A stretch of DNA of 9,941 bases, from assembly GCA_028290325.1 (NCBI GenBank), contig JAQGJY010000032.1, positions 1 to 9,941 on the forward strand, written 5' to 3'. Every line of letters begins with the position of its first letter. The stretch's first letter is position 1. The notes beneath the pieces were generated by a model. That model was not told the DNA's origin, made no database searches, and saw only the letters and a program-made list of their open reading frames with translations. Below are positions 1 to 6,137 of this stretch, one piece after another. The position numbers were made by a program, and so were the translations under genes. The stretch is from Tardiphaga sp. Lineage in GTDB: Bacteria > Pseudomonadota > Alphaproteobacteria > Rhizobiales > Xanthobacteraceae.

Positions 1-51
1 GCCGCCAAGGCCTTCGTCGAAAAACGCAAGCCGGTGTTTCAAGGACGCTGA
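1..51 (+). CDS. C-terminus of a probable enoyl-CoA hydratase (partial)
   Basis: Frame 1 is open from the window edge to a TGA at 49-51 and encodes 16 residues ending KAFVEKRKPVFQGR. The pattern F-x-E-K-R-x-P-x-F-x-G-R is the usual extreme C-terminus of crotonase-fold enoyl-CoA hydratases, where it closes the last helix. The rest of the gene lies outside the window. It sits 168 nt upstream of the CoA-binding protein on the same strand, so the two may be co-transcribed in an acyl-CoA degradation cluster. The fragment is too short to assign a substrate, and another crotonase relative (isomerase or hydrolase) is equally possible. Confidence 0.55.
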   Translation, partial: AAKAFVEKRKPVFQGR

Positions 52-68
52 TGCGCGTCATCGCCAGA

Positions 69-98
69 GACTCGGTGGGCGGAGGCACTCGCCGAGTC
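69..98 (+). terminator. Hairpin after the partial hydratase gene
   Basis: Positions 69-79 pair with 88-98 (GACTCGG against CCGAGTC, then four more pairs, two of them G-U) around an 8-nt loop. It starts 17 nt after the stop at 51. No T tract follows, so it may be a weak terminator or an mRNA-end hairpin. The fold is visible in the sequence; the function is inference. Confidence 0.3.
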
Positions 99-219
99 GA
101 CGAAGCAACCCAGCTCTTCTCGCGGCCTCGATTGTTTCGCTGTTGGGCATCACGACGTGACGACCTCGGCGCGCCATGACGACCTCAAGAGTTCAAAAAC
201 AAAAAATGGATCGTCGAAT

Positions 220-1644
220 ATGACTCATCCGCTCGACTCTTTCTTTGCGCCGAAAAGTATTGCCGTGATCGGCGCATCGCGCGACGCGACCAAAATCCCC
301 GGGACGCTGCTTTCGTTTCTGCGCAAGAACGGATTTCCCGGCGCGCTTTATCCGATCAATCCGAATTACGACGATATCGACGGCTTGAGGTGCTGGCCGT
401 CGGTCGCCTCGGTCGGCGGGCCGATCGACCTTGCCGTGCTCGTCATCCCGGCAAAGGCGGTGCTGCCAGCGCTGGAGGACTGCGCGGCGGCCGGCGTCCT
501 GAACGCCATCATCATTTCGTCGGGCTTTGCCGAAGAAGGCGGCGAGTCGGCCGCGATCCAGCGCAAGATCACCGCGCTGGCGAAGCGGACGGGATTGCGC
601 GTCTGCGGTCCGAACGCGCAGGGTTATTTCAACGAGCCCCTGAAAATCGCCGCAACTTTCTCCCCCACCGTCGAAGTGAAGCCGGGCGCGCCGAAGCTGA
701 TCGCGACGCACAAGCGGGTCGGCGTCGCGGCGCAATCCGGCGGCATCGGCTTTGCGATCGGTCATCGCGCGCAGGCGCTCGGGCTTCCGCTGTCGATCGT
801 CATATCAACCGGGAACGAGAGCGATCTCGGCGCCGGCGAAGTGCTCGATTACATGGTGCAGGACGTCAATACGGACGTCATTCTGCTGTTCATCGAGGGC
901 ATTCGCGACCCGGAGATATTCAATGCCGCCGCCGAGCGCGCGGCTCGCATGGGCAAGCCGATCGTCGCGATCAAGGTCGGCCGCTCGCCGGCCGGCGCGC
1001 GGGCCTCGGCATTGCATACCGCCAGCATCGCGGGATCTCCCGCCGCCTACGACGCGATGTTCGCCAGACACGGTTTCATCGTGACGGACGACATCGACGA
1101 AGCGGTCACGATCGCCGCGATCCTGACGACGGCTCCGCCGCCGACCGGCGATCGGGTCGCGGTGGTGACGACGTCGGGCGGTGGTGGCATCTGGGCCGCG
1201 GACGCGTTGTCGATGGCAGGGCTGCGGCTACCGGAACTGTGCGAACCGATGCAAGCCGCGATTCGAAAACTGATCCCGTCTTATGGCGCGGCGCGCAATC
1301 CGGTCGATATCACGGCGCAGGCCGTGCACAGCGGCGGTTTGCAGAAGACGTTGGAGATGTTGACCGCCTCCGATGAGGTGGACTCGATCGTCGTCGTCAT
1401 CTCGCTGTCGAACGAGACCCGGATTCCCTTCAAGCCGGCCGAATTGAAGGCCGTGCTCGATGCGCAAACGAAGCCGGTGCTGTTCTGGAGCTACACGCTG
1501 CCGTCGGCCTTCGCCCGGACCGGCTTCGCGGATTGCGGCGCCGTCGTGCTGTCGAACCTGTCGCAACTCGCGACGGCGCTGCGGAAAGTCACGTCGCGCA
1601 GCCTGGCGACAGGGGCCGGCGACTGGCTCCGGTTGGATACCTGA
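220..1644 (+). CDS. CoA-binding protein, ADP-forming acyl-CoA synthetase alpha-like
   Basis: The product is 474 residues from the ATG at 220. An in-frame GTG at 157 would add 21 low-complexity residues before the conserved domain and is less likely. Residues 10-140 form a CoA-binding Rossmann domain (SIAVIGASRD at 13-22, GPNAQGYFN at 130-138). Residues 165-300 form a succinyl-CoA-ligase-type domain (AAQSGGIGFAI near 170-180). A second flavodoxin-like ligase domain follows (TTSGGGGIWAADAL near 317-330, NPVDITA at 360-366). His266 in ALHTASIAG matches the SHTGxLAG segment that holds the phosphorylated histidine of acetate-CoA ligases (ADP-forming). There is no ATP-grasp domain, which in many bacterial relatives is fused at the C-terminus to give about 700 residues. 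ATP use would therefore need a separate beta subunit, perhaps encoded upstream. The likely role is reversible acyl-CoA formation in the cytoplasm, with acyl substrate unknown. An acyltransferase or regulatory role cannot be excluded. Confidence 0.8.
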   Translation: MTHPLDSFFAPKSIAVIGASRDATKIPGTLLSFLRKNGFPGALYPINPNYDDIDGLRCWPSVASVGGPIDLAVLVIPAKAVLPALEDCAAAGVLNAIIISSGFAEEGGESAAIQRKITALAKRTGLRVCGPNAQGYFNEPLKIAATFSPTVEVKPGAPKLIATHKRVGVAAQSGGIGFAIGHRAQALGLPLSIVISTGNESDLGAGEVLDYMVQDVNTDVILLFIEGIRDPEIFNAAAERAARMGKPIVAIKVGRSPAGARASALHTASIAGSPAAYDAMFARHGFIVTDDIDEAVTIAAILTTAPPPTGDRVAVVTTSGGGGIWAADALSMAGLRLPELCEPMQAAIRKLIPSYGAARNPVDITAQAVHSGGLQKTLEMLTASDEVDSIVVVISLSNETRIPFKPAELKAVLDAQTKPVLFWSYTLPSAFARTGFADCGAVVLSNLSQLATALRKVTSRSLATGAGDWLRLDT

Positions 1645-1656
1645 GATTGGAACAGG

Positions 1657-1682
1657 AAAGCCCGGCGCGATGGCCGGGCTTT
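1657..1682 (+). terminator. Intrinsic terminator between convergent genes
   Basis: A perfect 10-bp stem, AAAGCCCGGC (1657-1666) against GCCGGGCTTT (1673-1682), has a 6-nt loop and is followed by the T-rich TTTGTTGT. It begins 12 nt after the stop of the CoA-binding protein. It also lies 23 nt beyond the stop of the minus-strand crotonase gene, so it may serve both transcripts. The T tract is clearer for the plus strand. Confidence 0.85.
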
Positions 1683-1705
1683 GTTGTCGGGGATGACGCC
1701 GCGAC

Positions 1706-2512
1706 TTAGCGCCCCTTGAAGTCCGCCGCGCGGCGCTCTTCCGTCGCCTTGACGCCTTCCTTGAAGTCCTCGGTCGCGCGCAAGCGCGTCTGCTCGGCGA
1801 GTTCGTGCGTGGTCGCCTTGCGGACGCGGTCGGCCAGGTCGCCGCGCATTGTCGCCCGCGTCGAGAGCAGACCGAGCGGCGAGCATTCGGCGATTTCCTC
1901 CGCGAGCTTGATCGCGGCGTCGCGCAGTTCGGCCTGCGGCACGCAGACATTGGCGAGGCCCATTCTCAGCGCCTCTTCGCCACCGACGCGCCGTGACGTG
2001 TAGAACATCAGTTCGGCGTTGTTCTTGCCAATCAGTTCGGGCAGCGCGACGGTCAGACCGAAGCCCGGATGGAATCCAAGCTTGGTGAAATTCGCGGCGA
2101 ACCGTGCCTCGGGGCAGGTGACGCGGAAATCCGCCGACACCGCGAGGCCGAGGCCGCCACCGATCGCCGCGCCCTGCACGGCGGCGACGATTGGCTTCTT
2201 GGCGCGGAAAATTCGCACCGCCTCGATATAAAGATGGCCGATCGAGCCGAGATTGTCGGCGGGATCGCCGCTCTGCGCGGCCGCGACGGTTTCCTTGCGG
2301 TTCGGATCGCCGAAATCGGCGCCGGCGCAAAACGCCTTGCCCTGCGCGGCCAGCACCGTGGCGCGCAATTCGGGATTGGCGTCGATCTCGTCGAGCGCAT
2401 CGGCGATCTGCTGGATCAGCAGGATGTCAAAGAAGTTGTACGGCGGCTTGCGAATCTCGATGATCGCGATGTGGCCTTTGATCTCGACCGCGATGTCTTT
2501 GTAGGTGGTCAT
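1706..2512 (-). CDS. Enoyl-CoA hydratase/isomerase family protein without canonical glutamates
   Basis: This is a 268-residue crotonase-fold protein of normal family length. Oxyanion-hole segments are present: GKAFCAGAD (58-66) and VQGAAIGGGLGLAVSAD (112-128). Aligned by eye with rat mitochondrial enoyl-CoA hydratase, the position of Glu144 (in GGGCELAMMCD) is Gly122, and that of Glu164 (in QPEI) is Phe142. Both hydratase catalytic residues are therefore absent. FTKLGFHPGFG (142-152) occupies the active-site region, with His148 and other side chains available. The protein should still bind an acyl-CoA and stabilise an enolate. Isomerase, hydrolase, C-C cleavage or a different hydratase mechanism are all possible. 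The start is supported by GAGGA (2518-2522) five bases before the ATG. It is the last gene of the minus-strand operon, 120 nt after the dehydrogenase gene. Confidence 0.85.
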   Translation of the reverse strand: MTTYKDIAVEIKGHIAIIEIRKPPYNFFDILLIQQIADALDEIDANPELRATVLAAQGKAFCAGADFGDPNRKETVAAAQSGDPADNLGSIGHLYIEAVRIFRAKKPIVAAVQGAAIGGGLGLAVSADFRVTCPEARFAANFTKLGFHPGFGLTVALPELIGKNNAELMFYTSRRVGGEEALRMGLANVCVPQAELRDAAIKLAEEIAECSPLGLLSTRATMRGDLADRVRKATTHELAEQTRLRATEDFKEGVKATEERRAADFKGR

Positions 2513-2575
2513 GTCTGTCCTCGTTTCTTGATTGGATTAAATGTCATTTCGGGCCGCGAACGCCTGTTGGCGGTT

Positions 2576-2624
2576 GCGAACCCGGAATCTCATCATGGTC
2601 AGCTCGACCGGATTCCAGGTTCGC
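2576..2624 (-). repeat. Intercistronic palindromic repeat, 14-bp arms
   Basis: Arms at 2576-2589 (GCGAACCCGGAATC) and 2611-2624 (GATTCCAGGTTCGC) are inverted copies matching at 13 of 14 positions. The 21-nt loop holds a further 4-bp stem (GGTC 2597-2600, GACC 2606-2609). In the minus-strand transcript the one mismatch becomes a G-U pair, so the stem is continuous. It lies between the second dehydrogenase gene and the crotonase gene. The GAACCCGGAATC core resembles palindromes I know to be common between genes in Bradyrhizobium-type genomes, but I cannot confirm copy number here. Confidence 0.65.
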
Positions 2625-2632
2625 GCGCGCGC

Positions 2633-3796
2633 CTATCGCAGCCCCAGCCCGCGCGCGATGATGCCGCGCAGCACCTCCGTGGTGCCGCCCTGAATCGTCA
2701 ATTTCGGCGCGGTCTTCAGTGCGAACGCCAATTGCTCGTCGAGCGTGGCGTGATTGGAATCCTCCGTGTCATCGACGAAGGCGGCGAGTTCGCGCACGCG
2801 CTGCGGCAACTGCTGTTCCCAGATCGTGCCGATGTCCTTGACGATCGAGGCTTCGACGACGGGCTCCTTGCCGGCCTGCAACATGCCGGCGACCGATACT
2901 GACATGCGGCGCATCGTGTGCAGTTGCGCGACGAGGCGGCCGATGCCCTCGGCGCTGCGCGTATCCGGATTTTGACCGATCGCGCGCACCAGTTCGGTCA
3001 GCACGTAATAGGTTTCCAGAAAACGCTCCGGGCCGGAGCGTTCGTAAGCCAGTTCGCTCGTCGCCTGTTTCCATGCGCCATCGATTTCGCCGAGCATGTA
3101 ATCGTCGGGCAGGAAGACGTCCTTGAAGACGACCTCGTTGAATTCCTTCTGGCCGGTGATCTGCATGATCGGATTCACGGTGATCCCGGGGGTCTTCATA
3201 TCGACCAGGAATTGCGTGAGGCCGTGCCGGCGATTCTCCTTGGTCGATGGCGAGGTGCGGAAGATCGCGATCATGTAATCGGCGATATGCGCCGATGAGG
3301 TCCATATCTTGGTGCCGTTGATCAGGAAGCCGCCATCGGTCTTGGTCGCCTTGGTCGAGGCGGCGAACAGATCCGAACCCGAGTTCGGCTCGCTCATGCC
3401 GATCGCGAAGCAGACCTCGCCGCGACAGATGCGCGGCAGGATGTCCATCTTGACGTGTTCGGGCGCGTATTTCAGAAGCACCGGCCCGCTCTGACGATCG
3501 GCGACGAAGAAGCGTCGTGTCGGCGCGTTGGCGACGCGCATTTCCTCGGTGACGACGTAGCGTTCGAGAAAACTGCGTTCATGGCCGCCATATCTCTTCG
3601 GCCAGGTCATGCCGAGCCAGCCACGCTCGCCGACGCGGCGCGAGAATTCCGGCGCGTCGGCATCCTCGCGGTTCGGCTTGTGCGGATCGAAGGTGCCGGC
3701 CGCGATCTCATCGGCGAGGAACGCGCGGACCTCGATGCGGAGCTTTTCGCATTCCGGCGGCAGGCGGATCGGATCGAAACGAAGGGCTGCGGTCAT
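2633..3796 (-). CDS. Acyl-CoA dehydrogenase, probable catalytic subunit
   Basis: The product is 387 residues, normal for the family, and oxidises an acyl-CoA to the 2-enoyl-CoA using FAD with electrons passed to ETF. An N-terminal helical domain is followed by the beta domain with FAIGMSEPNSGSDL (130-143) and the FAD/ETF-side segment TKIWTSSAHIADYM (162-175). The C-terminal helical domain ends in TIQGGTTEVLRGIIARGLGLR-type sequence (367-387). The MCAD-type catalytic Glu position (YEGT) is Gly370 here. Glu252 in AYERSG falls where isovaleryl- and long-chain dehydrogenases carry their catalytic base. The usual YxxxRxQFG motif that helps bind FAD across the subunit interface is not visible after this helix. 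The downstream partner motif is instead found in the neighbouring dehydrogenase. This resembles alpha2beta2 enzymes of steroid side-chain and dicarboxylate degradation. The ribosome binding site is weak (GTGAGA about 8 nt upstream). The substrate is unknown. Confidence 0.9.
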   Translation of the reverse strand: MTAALRFDPIRLPPECEKLRIEVRAFLADEIAAGTFDPHKPNREDADAPEFSRRVGERGWLGMTWPKRYGGHERSFLERYVVTEEMRVANAPTRRFFVADRQSGPVLLKYAPEHVKMDILPRICRGEVCFAIGMSEPNSGSDLFAASTKATKTDGGFLINGTKIWTSSAHIADYMIAIFRTSPSTKENRRHGLTQFLVDMKTPGITVNPIMQITGQKEFNEVVFKDVFLPDDYMLGEIDGAWKQATSELAYERSGPERFLETYYVLTELVRAIGQNPDTRSAEGIGRLVAQLHTMRRMSVSVAGMLQAGKEPVVEASIVKDIGTIWEQQLPQRVRELAAFVDDTEDSNHATLDEQLAFALKTAPKLTIQGGTTEVLRGIIARGLGLR

Positions 3797-3847
3797 GAGT
3801 ATGTCTCACGTTGAAGAAGGGCACTCGCACGCAACGATGGTGGTGTG

Positions 3848-3882
3848 CTCCCTCTCGCCTTGGGGAAAAGGGTTGGGGTGAC
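3848..3882 (-). repeat. REP-like palindrome between the dehydrogenase genes
   Basis: The core at 3850-3859 (CCCTCTCGCC) pairs with 3863-3872 (GGGAAAAGGG) around a 3-nt loop, followed by the G-rich tail GGTTGGGGTGA. In the minus-strand RNA there is only one mismatch and two G-U pairs; in the plus-strand RNA there are three mismatches. The pattern recalls the CCCTCTCC...GGAGAGGGTTGGGGTGA intergenic repeat widespread in alphaproteobacteria, here degenerate. Family membership is from memory and unverified. Confidence 0.5.
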
Positions 3883-3914
3883 GCGGCTGATGCGATCGAG
3901 AGACTGGCCCACCA

Positions 3915-4976
3915 TCACCTTGAGGCCAGCAGCGGCCAGAGATCGTCGGCGCCGCGCGCCGCGACCAATCTGCCGAGTTCGACGGCCCAATAGCTCTCGT
4001 TGCCGAAGTCATCGCGCCAGGCGAGCGCGCGCAACGTAAAGCGATGCAGGATGTGCTCCGAGGTGAAGCCGATCGCGCCGTGCACTTGATGCGCGATCGC
4101 GGCCCCCTTGTCGGCGGCCTCGGCGCAGCGGATTTTCGCGGCGGCGGCCTCGAGGAAAATCGCATCGTCGAACGAGGTTGCGTTGGCGATCGCGTCGGCG
4201 GCGGAGCTGGCGGCGGCGAGCGCCGCCGACGTTTCGCCCGCGAGCCGCGCGAGATTGTGCTGCACCGCCTGAAATTTCGAGATTTTCTTCTCGAACGCGA
4301 CGCGTTCGTTCGAATATTGCACGGTGATCTCAAGCATCGCTTCGAGCGCGCCGGCGATTTGCAGGCTGCGCGCGACGATGCCCATCAACAGCGGCGACAG
4401 CGGATTGAAGTTCGCGGGCGCCGGTTTGATCATGAGCGGGGTCACGTGGTCGAACACGACCGTATTGCTGTCGTCGCTGGACAGATTATGCCCATCCTCG
4501 ATGCGGCAGGCCTTGGCATCGACCAGAGCGATCGAATGAGCGGCGCCGTTCGCCGCAAGCACCGCGATGTGTTTGGCGGCTTTCGCGAACGGCACGAAGC
4601 GGGCGCGCCCGGTCAGCGTGCCGTCGGCGTCGAGCGTGATCTTGTCCTTCGGTGCGGCGGGCGCGATCGTCATGGCGTCGGCGGGCGAGGCGATGCCGGC
4701 TTGCGCGAGCAGCCAGCCGGCCAGCATGGTTTCGGCCAGCGGCACCGCGACGGCATGACGGCCGGCGGCGCTCAACACGCTGAAGCCTTCGGCGAGGCTT
4801 GCACCGGAGCCGTCCTGCTCTTCCGGCACCCATGACAGCGGCAGCCCGGCGTCGCTGAGGGCCGACCATAGCGGCCCGCGCCAACTGTCGTTCTTCGCGG
4901 CAATGATGGTCTGGCCATCGGCGAGATCGGTGAAAATCTTTTCCGCCGTCTCGGCGACGATGTTGTCAGTCTCCAC
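3915..4976 (-). CDS. Degenerate acyl-CoA dehydrogenase, probable partner subunit
   Basis: The product is 353 residues from the GTG at 4976-4974, chosen because GGGGA lies six bases upstream and the encoded sequence then begins at the family N-terminus. The open frame extends to an ATG at 5138, but those 54 extra residues show no family sequence. The C-terminal domain is recognisable: YSNERVAFEKKISKFQAVQH (221-240), matching the YxxxRxQFGxxIxxFQ FAD-interface motif, and HQVHGAIGFTSEHILHRF (296-313). The middle domain lacks the usual TEPxxGSD motif. Both known catalytic-base positions are lost: the MCAD site falls at a Gly in DFGNES (323-328) and the isovaleryl-type site at Gly199. It is therefore unlikely to act alone. 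It is the first gene of the operon, 118 nt before the 387-residue dehydrogenase that keeps Glu252. The pair probably makes an alpha2beta2 enzyme, as described for FadE28-FadE29 or for pimeloyl-CoA dehydrogenase large and small subunits. Confidence 0.85.
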   Translation of the reverse strand: METDNIVAETAEKIFTDLADGQTIIAAKNDSWRGPLWSALSDAGLPLSWVPEEQDGSGASLAEGFSVLSAAGRHAVAVPLAETMLAGWLLAQAGIASPADAMTIAPAAPKDKITLDADGTLTGRARFVPFAKAAKHIAVLAANGAAHSIALVDAKACRIEDGHNLSSDDSNTVVFDHVTPLMIKPAPANFNPLSPLLMGIVARSLQIAGALEAMLEITVQYSNERVAFEKKISKFQAVQHNLARLAGETSAALAAASSAADAIANATSFDDAIFLEAAAAKIRCAEAADKGAAIAHQVHGAIGFTSEHILHRFTLRALAWRDDFGNESYWAVELGRLVAARGADDLWPLLASR

Positions 4977-5212
4977 AGCGTGTCCCCAGGTTTCGGCGCA
5001 CGTCACGCGAGAACCGATGGGCCCGTCGTCGTGCTGCCTTTGTTGTTGGCGGCACTGTGGTGAAAAGCCGATGCGCTGACAAGCTGTCGTTGTCGCAGGG
5101 CCGCCTGCATTCGCGACATGCGCCGGCTCGTGTTTCAACCGCGCCGCTTGCCGCGTGGATGTCAGCCGTTATGGTGGCGGCCCAAGAAACGAAAAGAAGA
5201 CAGGACAGCAAG
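4977..5212. promoter_or_regulatory. Divergent intergenic region between operon and SDR gene
   Basis: These 236 nt separate two gene units transcribed away from each other, so promoters for both should lie here. I see no convincing -35/-10 pair. A short inverted repeat GACAA (5078-5082) / TTGTC (5090-5094) with a 7-nt spacer is the only operator-like feature, and it is weak. No regulator gene is adjacent in the window. Confidence 0.4.
4983..4987 (-). promoter_or_regulatory. Ribosome binding site deciding the GTG start at 4976
   Basis: GGGGA on the minus strand ends six bases before the GTG at 4976-4974. This spacing supports the GTG over the in-frame ATG at 5138, which has no family sequence behind it. 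Confidence 0.6.
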
Positions 5213-5998
5213 ATGCCCCAGGACGGATTCACCGCCATCGTCACCGGCTCCGCATCCGGCCTCGGCGCCGCCACCGCGATGATGCTGGCGCAGCGGCCCG
5301 GCGCCCGCATCGTCATCAACTATTCGTCGAGCAAGACCGAAGCCGAGCATACGGCCGACCGCTGCCGCGTCGCCGGTGCGGAGGTGGTCGTCGTGCAGGG
5401 CGATGTGTCGCGCGATGCGGATTGCAAGCAGATCGCCGCCGCCGCCGCGCCGTGGGGCCGGATCGACGCGCTGGTCAACAATGCCGGCATCACCAAGCAC
5501 GTCCCGCATCACGATCTCGATGGATTGTCGGCGGAGGATTTTCAGCGGCTCTACGGCGTCAACACGATCGGGCCGTTCCAGATGGTGCGCGCGACGCGGG
5601 CGCTGCTGGAGGCCGGCGCGAAAGCATCGGGCCGCGCGTCGGCGGTCGTCAACGTTTCCTCGGTCGCGGGGATCAGCGGGGTCGGCTCATCGATCGCCTA
5701 TGCCGCGAGCAAAGGGGCCTTGAACACGATCACGATGTCGCTGGCCCGCGCGCTGGCGCCGCTAATCCGCGTCAACGCGGTGTGTCCCGGCTATATCGAT
5801 ACGCCGTGGTTCACCAAAGGTCGTGGAGAGGCGGCGGCCAAACAGGTGCGCGACATGGTGGAAAAGAAGGTGCCGCTGAAGATCGCATCATCGGCGGATG
5901 ATATCGCGGCTCTGGTATGTTTCCTCGCCACATCGCCGTCCGGCAGCATGAGTGGCGAGTGCGTGCGCATGGACGCCGGGCTCCATCTGGTGACGTGA
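5213..5998 (+). CDS. SDR family NAD(P)-dependent oxidoreductase
   Basis: The product is a 261-residue classical short-chain dehydrogenase. It has the cofactor-binding TGSASGLG (11-18), GDVS (63-66), NNAG (89-92), structural Asn117, catalytic Ser150, and Tyr163 with Lys167 in YAASK. The C-terminal CPGYIDTP (191-198) is also typical. The ATG at 5213 has AGGA seven bases upstream and places the glycine motif at the expected distance. In-frame upstream starts at 5057 and 5159 give long unrelated extensions. INYSSS (35-40) after the second strand has no acidic residue at the NAD-selecting site, which leans towards NADP(H), though this is weak. It is divergent from the dehydrogenase/crotonase operon, so oxidation of a hydroxyacyl-CoA intermediate is plausible. 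Generic members of the family act on many alcohols and ketones, so the substrate is unresolved. Confidence 0.92.
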   Translation: MPQDGFTAIVTGSASGLGAATAMMLAQRPGARIVINYSSSKTEAEHTADRCRVAGAEVVVVQGDVSRDADCKQIAAAAAPWGRIDALVNNAGITKHVPHHDLDGLSAEDFQRLYGVNTIGPFQMVRATRALLEAGAKASGRASAVVNVSSVAGISGVGSSIAYAASKGALNTITMSLARALAPLIRVNAVCPGYIDTPWFTKGRGEAAAKQVRDMVEKKVPLKIASSADDIAALVCFLATSPSGSMSGECVRMDAGLHLVT

Positions 5999-6102
5999 GA
6001 GCGCCGAACCGTCATCCCCGCCGAAGTGTGCTGTGACTTGCACGCGCGAGCGGGAAACCGGTCCTCCGTCATCCCGTGGTCAGGCGCCAAGATGCGCTGT
6101 CG

Positions 6103-6137
6103 CGGTGATGGCGGTTTCGAAACGCGAGGGATCACCG
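6103..6137 (-). terminator. Hairpin overlapping the stop of the GlsB-type gene
   Basis: CGGTGAT (6103-6109) and ATCACCG (6131-6137) are perfect inverted arms. Between them lies the palindrome GTTTCGAAAC (6114-6123). The structure overlaps the stop codon at 6132-6134 and lies between two convergent genes. No T tract follows on either strand, so termination is only a guess. Confidence 0.25.

Noticed and set aside
51..179. 42-codon frame whose ATG overlaps the stop of the partial hydratase (ATGA)
   Set aside because: The overlap is tempting for translational coupling, but the peptide is Arg-rich with no recognisable feature and includes the hairpin at 69-98. It is most likely chance.
390..1376. 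Plus-strand frame of 328 codons inside the CoA-binding protein gene
   Set aside because: Its product is dominated by Arg and Gly with no family motif and overlaps completely with a recognised gene in another frame.
2069..2902. Plus-strand frame of 277 codons across the crotonase and dehydrogenase genes
   Set aside because: It spans two recognised minus-strand genes and the gap between them, has no family similarity, and has no ribosome binding site of note.
4977..5138. 54-residue N-terminal extension of the 353-residue dehydrogenase
   Set aside because: It has no dehydrogenase sequence and is rich in Gln, Arg and His. The GTG at 4976 has a well-placed ribosome binding site.
6009..6075. Two copies of CCGTCATCCC at 6009-6018 and 6066-6075
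   Set aside because: They are ten bases long and 57 apart, resembling decayed fragments of a dispersed intergenic repeat. This is too little to call a repeat element or regulatory site.
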